From DASWJZ01 sp963792885 (GTDB taxonomy: Bacteria; Pseudomonadota; Alphaproteobacteria; Rhizobiales; Afifellaceae), in contig CAWBXX010000007.1 of the NCBI GenBank assembly GCA_963792885.1, positions 62,001-126,000 of the forward strand: a stretch of DNA of 64,000 nucleotides, written 5' to 3'. The first letter of the stretch is position 1. Every line of letters starts with the position of its first letter. Below the pieces are notes generated by a model. That model ran no database searches and had not been told where the DNA came from. It saw nothing but the letters and a program-made list of their open reading frames with translations. The position numbers were made by a program, and so were the translations under genes. Of the stretch, positions 52,835 to 63,923 are shown piece by piece.

Positions 52835-53544
52835 GTGCGGAACACCCGCGAATACTGCGTCTCGTGACGCATCGAAGCGATGTCGGAGAGGACGGCCGCC
52901 GAGCCGAGATCGTCGAGTGAGCAAGCTTCCGCGCGATGCGCCGTTGTCGCGATGAGCGGGTGCTGCGACGCGAGGATTTGTAGGCCGGCGCTTTGACCAA
53001 GCGGAACCAAGCGCACGCCGACCGACACGAGGTTGGCGACGAAGGCGTTGAGATAGGCGGGGAGGGCAGCTTCGAGCGCAACGTCGTGCGCCGCCGCGAA
53101 AGCGCCGACTGCGACGGGGTAAGCGGCGCCTTCTTTCGCGAGGGAATCGACGATCGCGCACGGCCAGGCCGCAGCGACCGCTTCGAGAAAGGCGCGGCCC
53201 TGCGCCATCGCTTCGACATGCCGCTCGCGCGAGCCGGCGAGCGCTTCCGCAAGCTCGGCGACTTCGAGGAGCTCGGCGTTCGCGCCGAGTTGCACCGCGC
53301 GATGCGCTCCCCGATAGGCTGAAACGAACAGCACCGCGTCGTTCCACAGGCTGCCGCGCGCGAGCAGCTCTGCAATCCAGGACGCAAGCGCGTCCGCAGT
53401 GCGGATGTCGCCGCGGTCGATCAGCCACTCGACCCCGTGCGAATAGGAGAACGCGCCGACCGGGAAGGCCGGCGACAGGAAGGTCATCAGCTTCAGGAGC
53501 GCCGGCGTCGCGAGCCCGTCGCCGAGGACAGCGTCATCAGCCAT
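52831..53544 (-). CDS. ureF: Urease accessory protein UreF
   Basis: The 237-residue, all-helical UreF has PAFPVGAFSYSHGVEWLIDRG, the hallmark N-terminal block, and ILASQHPLIATTAHRAEACSLDDLGSAA near the C-terminus in two blocks. It bridges UreD and UreG in the activation complex. It overlaps ureE by eight bases and ureG by four. Confidence 0.92.
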   Translation of the reverse strand: MADDAVLGDGLATPALLKLMTFLSPAFPVGAFSYSHGVEWLIDRGDIRTADALASWIAELLARGSLWNDAVLFVSAYRGAHRAVQLGANAELLEVAELAEALAGSRERHVEAMAQGRAFLEAVAAAWPCAIVDSLAKEGAAYPVAVGAFAAAHDVALEAALPAYLNAFVANLVSVGVRLVPLGQSAGLQILASQHPLIATTAHRAEACSLDDLGSAAVLSDIASMRHETQYSRVFRT

Positions 53545-54010
53545 GGCCGTGCCCCGAACCATGCGCATGCCCGTCTTCGCCGAGCGCATAGGCGCCGCCT
53601 TCCGGGTCGAAGGGCGCTTCGATCGCCGCGACCTCCGCGCCGAGCCCGATCAGCATCTCGGCGAGCACATGATCGGGGCGGATCAGGATGCGATCGGCGT
53701 CGATCGCCGCCGGCACATGGCGGTTGCCGAGATGCCAGGCAAGGCGCGCAAGGTGATGCGCGTCTTTCGCCGTGATCGTCAGAAGTGCCTCCGGCCTCGC
53801 CCGTACCTCCACCACGCGCTCGTCTTCGAGCAACAACCCGTCACCGTCACGAAGCGCGGTCGCTTCGGAAAGGTCGAGCAGGAATTCGACGCCGCGTTCG
53901 CCCTTCATCGCGAAGCGGCGGCGGTGGCGCTCGTCATAGGGAAGTAGAACCGCGTCAGCCGAAGCGCCGTTCCAATGTCCGGCGCGGATCACTTTGGTGG
54001 CGCGGATCAT
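53537..54010 (-). CDS. ureE: Urease accessory nickel chaperone UreE
   Basis: The 157-residue protein has the N-terminal peptide-binding domain (LLPYDERHRRRFAMKGERGVEFLLDL) and a metal-binding domain with AWHLGNRHVPAAI and HVLAEMLIGLGAEV. A His-rich tail DGHAHGSGHGHG delivers nickel to UreG/UreD. The start overlaps the stop of the membrane-protein gene upstream (ATGA). Confidence 0.92.
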   Translation of the reverse strand: MIRATKVIRAGHWNGASADAVLLPYDERHRRRFAMKGERGVEFLLDLSEATALRDGDGLLLEDERVVEVRARPEALLTITAKDAHHLARLAWHLGNRHVPAAIDADRILIRPDHVLAEMLIGLGAEVAAIEAPFDPEGGAYALGEDGHAHGSGHGHG

Positions 54011-54549
54011 GTCGGTCTCGCCGCCCGGTCGGCGAAAATCCGCCGCCACAATGCCATCACGGCGAAGGCGAGAAGCAGAAGCATCGCGATCGTTGTGAAG
54101 ACGGATTTTAGAAGCGTCCACAGACTTGCGCGCGCGACAAGCTCCGGCGTCAACCCGGATCGGCCGGCGTTCAGCATCGCGGTCACGGAGATGTTCTCCA
54201 GATAGTCGAAGACCGCGCCCGGCAGCGCGACGAGCGCAAGGAGCGTCTGCAAAGCGCCGGCGCCGGGCGCGAGCGCGCGGATCGCAAAGAACAAGGTGGC
54301 CGTGAGAAGCGCGGGATAAGCGGTGTCGAGTCGATGCTGGACGTTCAGGTAGAAGGCGCTCCCCTCCGGCGTGAGCGCACCGAGAAACGTCTGCGCCTCC
54401 TCGAAGCTATAGCCGAGCGGTCGCATGTCGAAGGGCATAACACCGCCCGCCGCCGCCGAAATCTTCGGGAGCGACCAAAGGATCATGACGAGATAGATCA
54501 CGGCCGTAACCGCGAAGAGCGCCCAGAACGCAACCCGACGCGCGCCCAC
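54007..54549 (-). CDS. Four-helix membrane protein inserted in the urease operon
   Basis: The 180-residue protein (GTG start at 54549 behind GAGAGGA) has about four membrane helices. Blocks include FALFAVTAVIYLVMILW-like AFWALFAVTAVIYLVMILW, then GYSFEEAQTFLGALTPEGSAFYL and FDYLENISV. I do not know the family. It is placed between ureC and ureE with a four-base overlap, so it is co-expressed with urease. A nickel, ammonia or urea membrane role is possible but not shown by any motif. Confidence 0.6.
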   Translation of the reverse strand: MGARRVAFWALFAVTAVIYLVMILWSLPKISAAAGGVMPFDMRPLGYSFEEAQTFLGALTPEGSAFYLNVQHRLDTAYPALLTATLFFAIRALAPGAGALQTLLALVALPGAVFDYLENISVTAMLNAGRSGLTPELVARASLWTLLKSVFTTIAMLLLLAFAVMALWRRIFADRAARPT

Positions 54550-54578
54550 ATCCTCTCTCCAGAACCGACGCTGCGGTC

Positions 54579-56294
<1,716 letters not shown>

Positions 56295-56311
56295 GTTGCG
56301 GGCTCCGGGGA

Positions 56312-56671
56312 TTACACGTTTTTGCCGTCAAAGCGCTTAGACGGCGGCAGCGCGTCGAGATCGACGTCGTCGAGGCAGCGGCAGTTGATGGCGACCATCT
56401 CCGCGCCGTCCGGCCGCGTCCCGTAGGAATAGCTTTGGATGCCGCAGGTCGAGCAGAAGCGGTGATGGATGACGTGCTTGTTGAACATGTACTCCGTCGT
56501 CGCGCCTTCGCCCGACAGAAGCTTGAAATTGTCCATCGTCGTGAAGGCCATGATCGTGCCGAGCCTGCCGCAGCGCGAGCAGTTGCACGTCACGGTGTGG
56601 TCGAGATCGACTGCGACCTCGTAGCGGACGGCCCTGCACTGGCATCCGCCCATGTAAGTCTGCGCGGTCAT
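56312..56671 (-). CDS. GFA-family (CENP-V/GFA domain) zinc-binding protein
   Basis: The 119-residue protein has the paired zinc motifs of the glutathione-dependent formaldehyde-activating family: GGCQCRAVRYEV, NCSRCGRLG and RFCSTCGIQSYS. Many family members are carbon-sulfur lyases or of unknown activity. It is inserted between ureB and ureC with gaps of 28 and 17 bases, so it is almost certainly transcribed with urease. No direct link to urea use is known to me. Confidence 0.88.
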   Translation of the reverse strand: MTAQTYMGGCQCRAVRYEVAVDLDHTVTCNCSRCGRLGTIMAFTTMDNFKLLSGEGATTEYMFNKHVIHHRFCSTCGIQSYSYGTRPDGAEMVAINCRCLDDVDLDALPPSKRFDGKNV

Positions 56672-56699
56672 CGCGTGCCTCCCTCTTCGCTGGCGCTTC

Positions 56700-57005
56700 T
56701 CAGAGGGCGCCCATGATCTTTTGATTGAAGCCGAAGACCTTGCGCGCCCCGCCGTATGGAACCAGCGTCACCTCGCGCGTCTGCCCGGGCTCGAAGCGGA
56801 CGGCGGTGCCGGCCGGAATGTCGAGGCGCATGCCGCGCGCCTTGGCGCGATCGAACTGCAGCGCCGAATTGGTCTCGAAGAAGTGGTAGTGCGAGCCGAC
56901 CTGCACCGGGCGGTCTCCGCTATTGGCGACGGAAAGCGTTACCGTCGGCGCGCCGGCGTTGAGCTCGATCTCGCCAGCCGCGGGGAAGATTTCTCCTGGA
57001 ATCAT
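56700..57005 (-). CDS. ureB: Urease beta subunit
   Basis: The 101-residue subunit starts MIPGEIFPAAGEIELNAG and contains VGSHYHFFETNSALQFDR, GMRLDIPAGTAVRFEPG and KVFGFN, all standard UreB blocks. It packs against UreA and UreC in the (ABC)3 enzyme. Its ATG overlaps the stop of a 39-residue membrane peptide gene. Confidence 0.95.
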   Translation of the reverse strand: MIPGEIFPAAGEIELNAGAPTVTLSVANSGDRPVQVGSHYHFFETNSALQFDRAKARGMRLDIPAGTAVRFEPGQTREVTLVPYGGARKVFGFNQKIMGAL

Positions 57006-57121
57006 TTCAGGGCGCTCCAGATCTTGCGGATGCCGAGGACGAGAAGCACGACGACGAGGACATAGCCGATCGCTGCGAGATCGAACGGGCTGAAGGGAAG
57101 CGGCGTATGGAATTCGGGCAT
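57002..57121 (-). CDS. 39-residue membrane peptide between ureA and ureB
   Basis: ATG at 57121 opens MPEFHTPLPFSPFDLAAIG, followed by one hydrophobic helix YVLVVVLLVLGI and a short basic end RKIWSALK. The stop overlaps the ureB start (ATGA) and the frame begins six bases after ureA ends, so it fills the space exactly as a coupled gene would. A small membrane protein of unknown function. Confidence 0.6.
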   Translation of the reverse strand: MPEFHTPLPFSPFDLAAIGYVLVVVLLVLGIRKIWSALK

Positions 57122-57127
57122 TTGCCG

Positions 57128-57430
57128 CTACCTTATCGGCTCATGCACGGTGACGAGCTTGGTGCCGTCGGGAAAGGTCGCCTCGACCTGCACGTCGTGG
57201 ATCATCTCGGCGATGCCCTCCATGACCTGCGCACGCGTAACCACATGCGCGCCGGCCTCCATCAGCTCGGCCACGGTTCGGCCGTCGCGCGCCCCCTCGA
57301 CCACGAAGTCGGTGATGAGCGCGATCGCTTCCGGGTGGTTCAGCTTGACGCCACGCTCGAGCCGCTTGCGCGCCACAACGGCCGCCATGGCGATCAACAG
57401 CTTGTCTTTCTCGCGCGGCGTCAGGTTCAT
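57128..57430 (-). CDS. ureA: Urease gamma subunit
   Basis: The 100-residue subunit starts MNLTPREKDKLLIAMAAVVA and has RGVKLNHPEAIALI, ARDGRTVAELME and the end FPDGTKLVTVHEPIR, all diagnostic for UreA. Length is normal. The longer upstream frame is a shadow of ureD. It follows ureD by four bases. Confidence 0.96.
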   Translation of the reverse strand: MNLTPREKDKLLIAMAAVVARKRLERGVKLNHPEAIALITDFVVEGARDGRTVAELMEAGAHVVTRAQVMEGIAEMIHDVQVEATFPDGTKLVTVHEPIR

Positions 57431-57434
57431 CGGG

Positions 57435-58286
57435 TCATATCCGCCAGAGTTTTGGAAGAGGCGCGCCGTCGCGGAGCGCCCCGAGGAGAGGTACGAGCGA
57501 GCGCCGGAGCGCCGCGCCGTCATGGGCCACAAGGCGAGCGACGAGCTTGCCGTCCCAGGCGCTGACGCCGCCGGCCTCGCCGACAATCTCGCGGGCTCGC
57601 TCCAGGTGCTGGTCCGGCGTGTCGGTCAGCAGCAGGGCTGTCGCCATGGCGCCATTGCATGCAAGCACGGCAGGTCTGCTCAAGATTTCGGCATTCAGGT
57701 CGAAGCGCAGATCGTCGGCGAAGACGAGCCGGCCTCCGCGACGGATGCGCCAGCGATCGGCGAAGAGCCCCGAGCGCACACGCTCTCCGTGCGCTGCACG
57801 ACCGAAGATCAGAGCCTCGACGGCGAGGAGGTTGGCATCCGCTGCGAGGTCGGCGTCGAGCCGCCGCGAAAGCCGCGCTCCGTCGAAGAGAATGGTCTCC
57901 TGCGGCAGCCAATCGAGCCGCGCTCCCGCGCCGAGGCTGAGCTTGGTGTGGATTTCGGCGGTGCCGGCCGAGGCGCGATAGATCTTCTCGCAGGCCTGCG
58001 TCGTGGCGACGGCGCGGCACGCTGGATCGAGGCGGATTTCGCCGGTCATCCGGTCGCCGCCGGTGAGCCCGCCCGCGGTGTTGATCAGCACGGCTTCCGG
58101 CGGGTCTTCCGCCGGGCGGTGCGGAAAGCGCACCTTGAACGCGCCCGACTGGTAGAGCCGGTCAAGGACGGTCGCACCGTCGCGGCGCTTGAAGGCGATC
58201 CGCGCCGCGCCCTCGGTCCGCTCAAGGCGCGGCGGAGCCGCGTCAAGAGCCTCAGACGGTGAGGTGGCGGCGAACGGCAGGGTCAT
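57435..58286 (-). CDS. ureD: Urease accessory protein UreD
   Basis: The 283-residue UreD has YQSGAFKVRFPH, VLINTAGGLTGGDRM, TTQACEKIYRAS, LDWLPQETILFDGARLSR and ADDLRFDL blocks of the beta-helical scaffold that recruits UreF and UreG to apo-urease. ATG at 58286 lies 35 bases inside the end of urtE, so transport and urease genes are overlapped into one transcription unit. Confidence 0.93.
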   Translation of the reverse strand: MTLPFAATSPSEALDAAPPRLERTEGAARIAFKRRDGATVLDRLYQSGAFKVRFPHRPAEDPPEAVLINTAGGLTGGDRMTGEIRLDPACRAVATTQACEKIYRASAGTAEIHTKLSLGAGARLDWLPQETILFDGARLSRRLDADLAADANLLAVEALIFGRAAHGERVRSGLFADRWRIRRGGRLVFADDLRFDLNAEILSRPAVLACNGAMATALLLTDTPDQHLERAREIVGEAGGVSAWDGKLVARLVAHDGAALRRSLVPLLGALRDGAPLPKLWRI

Positions 58287-58944
58287 CGAGATCCGCGGCG
58301 GTCCCCGAGAAGACGACTTCGCCACGATCCATGATCGCAATGCGGTCGGCAAGCTCGCGCGCAAAGTCGAGATATTGCTCGACGAGCACGATGGCGAGGC
58401 CGGCCTGCTCCTTCAGATAGATGATGGCGCGGCCGATATCCTTGATGATCGACGGTTGGATGCCCTCCGTCGGCTCGTCGAGCACGAGGAGCTTCGGGCG
58501 CATGACGAGCGCACGGCCGATCGCGAGCTGCTGCTGTTGACCGCCGGAGAGGTCGCCGCCGCGCCGTCCGAGCATGCTCTTCAACACCGGGAAGAGCTCG
58601 AAGACGACGTCGGGGACGCCCCGCTCGCCGCGCTTCAGCGGCGCATATCCCGTCTCCAGGTTCTCGCGCACCGTGAGGAGCGGGAATATCTCGCGACCCT
58701 GCGGCACGTAGCCGATGCCGGCGCGGGCGCGCGAGTAGGGCGAGCCGGTGAGCGGCGCGCCGTCGAACATGATGCGCCCGCCCGAAATCGGCTCTTGGCC
58801 GACGATCGCCCGCATCAGGCTCGTCTTTCCGACGCCGTTCCGCCCGAGCACGCAGGTGACTTTGCCCGGCTCCGCCTCCAGGTTGACCCCGCGCAACGCC
58901 TGGGCCGCGCCGTAGTGAAGATCGACGTTCTCGACGGCAAGCAT
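58252..58944 (-). CDS. urtE: Urea ABC transporter ATP-binding protein UrtE
   Basis: This is a 230-residue LivF-type ATPase. Walker A is GRNGVGKTSL, signature DLSGGQQQQLAIGRAL, Walker B LLVLDEPTEGIQPSII, and VLVEQYLDFA follows. The EPTEGIQPSI block is the form usual for UrtE. It pairs with UrtD to power urea import. The start at 58944 is at MLAVENVDLHYG. Confidence 0.94.
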   Translation of the reverse strand: MLAVENVDLHYGAAQALRGVNLEAEPGKVTCVLGRNGVGKTSLMRAIVGQEPISGGRIMFDGAPLTGSPYSRARAGIGYVPQGREIFPLLTVRENLETGYAPLKRGERGVPDVVFELFPVLKSMLGRRGGDLSGGQQQQLAIGRALVMRPKLLVLDEPTEGIQPSIIKDIGRAIIYLKEQAGLAIVLVEQYLDFARELADRIAIMDRGEVVFSGTAADLDDPAVRRHLTV

Positions 58945-58945
58945 C

Positions 58946-59700
58946 TCAGCGCCCCAGATAGACTTCGATGACGCGCGGGTCGGCGCTGACATGCTCCAGC
59001 GAGCCCTCGGCAAGCACCGAGCCCTCGTGCAGCACCGTCACCCTAACGTCGAGATCGCGCACGAAGGTCATATCGTGCTCAACGACGATGACCGAATGCG
59101 TCTCGGCGATGCGCTTCAGGAGCTTGCCGTCTCAGCCGTCTCTTCGTCGGTCATGCCGGCCGCCGGCTCGTCGACGAGCAGAAGCTTCGGGTCCTGCGCA
59201 AGCAGCATGCCGATCTCCAGCCATTGCTTCTGCCCATGGCTCAAATTGCCCGCGAGGCTGTTGCGCAAATGCGAGAGCCGGATCGTGTCCAGGATATCCT
59301 CGATCCGCGCCGCTTCTCTCGCCGTGCTGCGATGGAAGAGCGTTGCGAGGACGCCGCGCTCGCCCTTGAGCGCCAGCTCGAGATTGTTCGAGATCGTGTG
59401 GAAATCGAAGACGGTCGGCTTCTGGAATTTTCTGCCGATGCCGAGCTCGGCGATCTCCGCCTCGTCGTGGCGGGTGAGATCGATGTTGCCCTCGAAGAAG
59501 ACGTCGCCCTCGTCGGGGCGGGTCTTGCCGGTGACGACGTCCATCATCGTCGTCTTGCCCGCTCCGTTCGGCCCGATGATGGCGCGCATCTCGCCCGCCT
59601 CGACCGCGAGCGACAGGGCGTTGAGCGCCTTGAACCCGTCGAACGAGACGCTGACGTTGTTCAGGTAGAGAAGGCTGGTGGAGAGCTTTTCTGCCATCAT
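58946..59700 (-). CDS. urtD: Urea ABC transporter ATP-binding protein UrtD, one frameshift
   Basis: This is a LivG-type ATPase with Walker A GPNGAGKTTM, signature NLSHGQKQWLEIGMLL (the SHGQ form usual for UrtD), and Walker B LLLVDEPAAGMTDEE. One base is missing near 59130. Restoring it gives KLLKRIAETHSVIVVEHDMTF in two blocks and the end VSADPRVIEVYLGR before TGA at 58946, about 251 residues. It begins two bases before the stop of urtC is complete. Confidence 0.92.
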
Positions 59701-59701
59701 G

Positions 59702-60919
59702 CTACTCCACCGCCGCCGCCTCGAGCCGCGTGGGAGCGGACGGCGTGCCGTTTCCCGCCGAAGGCGCATCGTCCGACGGTTCGTGCGGCGGGCCCATGCC
59801 CTTCTCCGCGAAGACCGCGCGGTGGCGCGCCACCACGATGCCGAAGCCTTGCGAGATCGTTCCGAGGATTCCGCGCGGCAGGAACAGCGTCACTGCGATG
59901 AAGAGCCCGCCGAGCAGGAAGAGCCAGGCCATCGGGAAGGCCGCGGTGAAATAGCTCTTCGCCAGGTTGACGAGCACCGCGCCGATGATCGGCCCGGCGA
60001 GCGTCGCGCGTCCGCCGACCGCGGTCCAGATCACCACTTCGATGGAGTTGGCCGGCGCGAATTCGCTTGGGTTGATGATGCCGACTTGCGGCACATAGAG
60101 CGCGCCGGCAATTCCGGCCATGCAGGCCGAGACGACGAAGGCGAAGAGCTTCACGTGCTCGACGCGGTAGCCGAGGAAGCGCGTGCGGCTTTCCGCGTCG
60201 CGCACCGCGACCAGCACCTTGCCGAGCTTCGAGCGCACGATCGCCGCGGTGACGATCACGCCGAGTGCGAGCGCAATGGCGCTTGCAGCAAAGAGCGCCG
60301 AGCGGGTCGCGTCCGACTGGATGTCGAAGCCGAGGATAACCTTGAAATCAGTCAGCCCGTTATTGCCGCCGAAGCCGAAATTGTTGCGGAAGAAGGCAAG
60401 GAGCAGCGCGTAGGTGAGGGCCTGCGTGATGATGGAGAGATAGACGCCCGTCACACGGCTGCGGAAGGCGAACCAGCCGAACACGAAGGCGAGCACGCCC
60501 GGCACCAGAACGATCATGATGGCGGCGTAGATGAAGCTGTCGAACCCGTACCAGAACCACGGCAGCTCCTTCCAGTTCAGGAACACCATGAAGTCGGGAA
60601 GGATCGGATTGGCGTAGACGCCGCGCGAGCCGATCTGGCGCATCAGATACATGCCCATGGCGTAGCCGCCGAGCGCGAAGAAGGCGCCGTGGCCAAGCGA
60701 GAGGATGCCGCAATAGCCCCAGACGAGATTGAGCGCGACGGCGAGCAGCGCGTAGGTCAGGTATTTGCCAAAGAGCGCGACCGCATAGGTCGGTACGTGC
60801 AGTCGGTGCCCGGGAGGCACCCACAAATGCAGGATCGGCACGATGACCGCGATCGCGAGCAGAATCAGGGTTATCGGGAGCGCGCCGCGGCCCAGGCCTA
60901 TCAGCGTCGTCCGGGCCAT
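59702..60919 (-). CDS. urtC: Urea ABC transporter permease UrtC
   Basis: The 405-residue LivM-type permease has about ten helices: LNLVWGYCGILSLGHGAFFALGGY in two blocks, SIITQALTYALLLAFFRNNFGFGGNNGLTDF, VRDAESRTRFLGY and the C-terminal WLFLLGGLFIAVTLFLPRG. The last ~45 residues are a hydrophilic tail. ATG overlaps the urtB stop (ATGA). Confidence 0.94.
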   Translation of the reverse strand: MARTTLIGLGRGALPITLILLAIAVIVPILHLWVPPGHRLHVPTYAVALFGKYLTYALLAVALNLVWGYCGILSLGHGAFFALGGYAMGMYLMRQIGSRGVYANPILPDFMVFLNWKELPWFWYGFDSFIYAAIMIVLVPGVLAFVFGWFAFRSRVTGVYLSIITQALTYALLLAFFRNNFGFGGNNGLTDFKVILGFDIQSDATRSALFAASAIALALGVIVTAAIVRSKLGKVLVAVRDAESRTRFLGYRVEHVKLFAFVVSACMAGIAGALYVPQVGIINPSEFAPANSIEVVIWTAVGGRATLAGPIIGAVLVNLAKSYFTAAFPMAWLFLLGGLFIAVTLFLPRGILGTISQGFGIVVARHRAVFAEKGMGPPHEPSDDAPSAGNGTPSAPTRLEAAAVE

Positions 60920-62523
60920 CAGGATTCGACCGCCCGGCCGCGAAGCGCGAAGAGGCCGCGCGGCCGCTTCTGGATGAAGAGGATGATGAAGACGAGCACC
61001 AGGATCTTGGCGAGCACCGCGCCGGCATAGGGCTCCAGGAACTTGTTCGCGACGCCGAGCGTGAGCGCGCCGGCGAGCGTGCCCCACAGATTGCCGACGC
61101 CGCCGAACACCACGACCATGAAGCTGTCGATGATGTAGCCCTGGCCAAGATTGGGCGAGACGTTGTCGATCTGCGAGAGCGCCACGCCCGCCATGCCGGC
61201 GATGCCGGAGCCGAGCGCAAAGGTGAAGGCGTCGACCCAGGGCGTGCGGATACCCATCGACGCCGCCATGCGGCGGTTCTGCGTCACCGCCCGCATCTGC
61301 AGGCCGAACGGCGTCGCCTTCAAGACGATGTTGAGGACAACGAAGACGAGGAGTGCGAAGACTACGATCCAAAGGCGGTTATAGGTGATCGTGAGGTGCC
61401 CGACGTCGAAGGCCCCCGACATCCAGGACGGGTTCCCGACCTGCCGGTTGTTCGCGCCGAAGATTGTGCGAACCCCCTGCTGCAGAATGAGCGACAGGCC
61501 CCATGTCGCGAGCAGCGTCTCGAGCGGCCGCCCGTAGAGCCAGCGAATGATCGCGCGCTCGATGACAAAGCCCGCAGCGCCGGAGACGAGGAAAGCAAGC
61601 GGAATCGCTATCGCCAGCGAATAGTCGAAGAGGCCGGGCGCCGAGTTGCGGATCGTCTCCTGCACGAAGAAGGTCGTATAGGCGCCGAGCATCACCATCT
61701 CGCCGTGCGCCATGTTGATCACGCCCATGACACCGAAGGTGATGGCGAGCCCGATCGCGGCGAGGAGCAGGACCGAGCCGAGCGAGATTCCGTACCAGAC
61801 GTTCTGCGCCGCGTTCCACATGGCGAGGCGCTGGTCGATCTGGCCGACGGCCTTTTCCGCCGCCTTGCTGACGGCATCGGGCGCGCCCTCGGGTAGCGTC
61901 GTCAGTATCGCCCTGGCGTCCTCGTCGCCGCGCGCCGCGAGCGTCGACACGGCCGCCACACGGTCCGCCTCATCGGCCTCCTGGTCTGCGACGACGATCG
62001 CGGCGCGCGCTTCTTCCAGCACGCGCTTAATCGAAGGGTCCGTCTCCTTGGCGAGTGCGGCCTTGAGCGCCGGCAGCGCCGTCGCGTCGCGCGACTTGAA
62101 CACGGCGTCCGCGGCGGAAGCGCGCCGCGTCGGGTCCGGCGCCAGAAGGTTCAGCGATCCAAGCGTCGCCTCGATAGCGCCGCGCACCCTATTGTTGACG
62201 CGCACCTTCTCCAGGCCGAACGGGGCATCGCCTGTAAGGGGCTCTCCGGTCGCCGCATCGAAGAGCGCGCCGGATTCGTCCTTGATGTAAACCTTCTTGT
62301 CGGACTTGGTGAAATAGAGCCGCCCGTCCCTGAGCGCGCGCACGATGTCGGCCGCCCGGTCGTCGCCTGTCGCCGCAACCGCGGCGAGTGCGTCGACCGT
62401 CTGCGAGTAGCCGCCTTTGGCGAATCCGGTGACAGCATCGGCGAGACCCTCGGCGCGCGCCGTGCTGTCGAAGGCCGCATGGGCCAAGAACAAAAAGAGA
62501 GCTGAAGCGAGAATCCTCAGCAT
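60919..62523 (-). CDS. urtB: Urea ABC transporter permease UrtB with periplasmic N-terminal domain
   Basis: The 534-residue protein has a signal-like start (LRILASALFLFLAHAAFDS), a ~200-residue extracytoplasmic helical-repeat domain that is characteristic of UrtB, and then a LivH-type permease with about eight helices (GLAITFGVMGVINMAHGEMVMLGAYTTF region; RPLETLLATWGLSLILQQGVRTIFG). It forms the channel with UrtC. Intact, with normal length. Confidence 0.94.
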   Translation of the reverse strand: MLRILASALFLFLAHAAFDSTARAEGLADAVTGFAKGGYSQTVDALAAVAATGDDRAADIVRALRDGRLYFTKSDKKVYIKDESGALFDAATGEPLTGDAPFGLEKVRVNNRVRGAIEATLGSLNLLAPDPTRRASAADAVFKSRDATALPALKAALAKETDPSIKRVLEEARAAIVVADQEADEADRVAAVSTLAARGDEDARAILTTLPEGAPDAVSKAAEKAVGQIDQRLAMWNAAQNVWYGISLGSVLLLAAIGLAITFGVMGVINMAHGEMVMLGAYTTFFVQETIRNSAPGLFDYSLAIAIPLAFLVSGAAGFVIERAIIRWLYGRPLETLLATWGLSLILQQGVRTIFGANNRQVGNPSWMSGAFDVGHLTITYNRLWIVVFALLVFVVLNIVLKATPFGLQMRAVTQNRRMAASMGIRTPWVDAFTFALGSGIAGMAGVALSQIDNVSPNLGQGYIIDSFMVVVFGGVGNLWGTLAGALTLGVANKFLEPYAGAVLAKILVLVFIILFIQKRPRGLFALRGRAVES

Positions 62524-62552
62524 CTGTCACCTTGGGTTCGCGTCCGTTATTT

Positions 62553-62587
62553 GAGCCGAAGGCTCGGGGCCGGGCGAGGAATCGCCC
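62553..62587 (-). other. Double hairpin between urtA and urtB
   Basis: GAGCC/GGCTC (62553-62565) and GGGCGA/TCGCCC (62572-62577 with 62582-62587) form two short adjacent stems after the urtA stop. As after the other binding-protein gene in this window, they may stabilise the urtA message or partly end transcription before the permease genes. Confidence 0.5.
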
Positions 62588-62617
62588 GACCCGCTATTTA
62601 AAAAAGGCTGTATCGGG

Positions 62618-63923
62618 CTAGTTCGTCGCCGAGCCCCCGCATTTGCCCGTTGCGGTATTGAAGTTACCGCACGAAAGCGGCGCGCGCCAATCGGCAATCA
62701 GCGGCTTCGAATCGGGCAGGTAGTCGGACCATTCGTCGCCCACGACGAGGCCGGGCGTCTGCCAGACGGTGTCGAACTGGCCGTCGGCCTGGATTTCGCC
62801 GATATAGACCGGCTTGGTGATGTGGTGGTTCGGCATCATCGTCGAGTAGCCGCCGGTCAGGTTCGGCACCGAGACGCCGATGATCGCGTCGATGACGGCG
62901 TCCGGATCGGTGGTGCCGGCCTTCTCCACCGCTTTCACCCACATGTTGAAGCCGATGTAATGGGCCTCCATCGGGTCGTTGGTGGTACGCTTGTCGTTGC
63001 CGATGAACTTGTGCCACGAGTCGATGAAAGCCGCGTTCTCCGGCGTGTCGATCGAACTCGAAGTAGTTCCAGGCGGCAAGGTGACCGACGAGGGGCGCGG
63101 TGTCGAGGCCGGCAAGCTCTTCTTCGCCGACCGAGAAGGCGACGACGGGAATGTCCTCGGCCTTGACGCCCTGGTTGCCGAGCTCCTTGTAGAACGGAAC
63201 ATTGGCGTCGCCGTTGATGGTAGAGACCACGGCGGTCTTCTTGCCGGCCGAGCCGAAGGTCTTGATCGCGGCCACTTCGGTCTGCCAGTCGGAGAAGCCG
63301 AAGGGCGTGTAGTTGATCATGATATCTTCGTCCGCGACGCCCTTCGACTTCAGGTAGGCCTCGAGGATCTTGTTGGTCGTGCGGGGATAGACGTAGTCGG
63401 TCCCCTCAAGCACCCAGCGCGTCACCGAGCCGCCGTCCTCGCTCATCAGATAGTCGACGGCGGGGATCGCCTGCTGGTTCGGCGCGGCGCCGGTGTAGAA
63501 GACGTTGCGCTCGCTCTCCTCGCCCTGGTACTGGACCGGATAGAAGAGCAGGCTGTTGAGCTCCTTGAAGACCGGCAGCACGGACTTGCGGCTGACCGAT
63601 GTCCAGCAGCCGAACACCGCGGCGACCTTGTCTTGGCTGATAAGCTCGCGCGCCTTCTCCGCGAAGAGCGGCCAGTCGGAAGCGGGGTCGACCACGACCG
63701 CCTCGAGCTTTTTGCCGAGCAATCCACCTTTCGCATTCTGCTCGTCGATGAGCATGAGCATGACGTCTTTCAGCGTCGTCTCAGAAATCGCCATTGTGCC
63801 GGAGAGCGAGTGAAGGATGCCGACCTTGATCGTATCCTCTTGCGCGTCCGCGACAGAACTGAGCCCGAGCGACGCTGCAAGCACCGCTCCGGCTAGAAGC
63901 TTTCTTCCCCTCACCCTTCCCAT
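62618..63923 (-). CDS. urtA: Urea ABC transporter substrate-binding protein UrtA, one frameshift
   Basis: The type 1 periplasmic binding protein has a signal peptide (1-27, ending SVADAQ) and the UrtA blocks KVGILHSLSGTMAISE, VAAVFGCWTSVSRKSVLPVF, LLFYPVQYQGEE and YVYPRTTNKILEAYL. The C-terminal part has KRTTNDPMEAHYIGFNMW. An extra T near 63056 (GAGTTCG in place of GAGTCG) breaks the frame at NYFESIDTPENAAF; removing it gives about 434 residues, normal length. First gene of the urea locus; the last 77 bases of the window hold its upstream region. Confidence 0.94.
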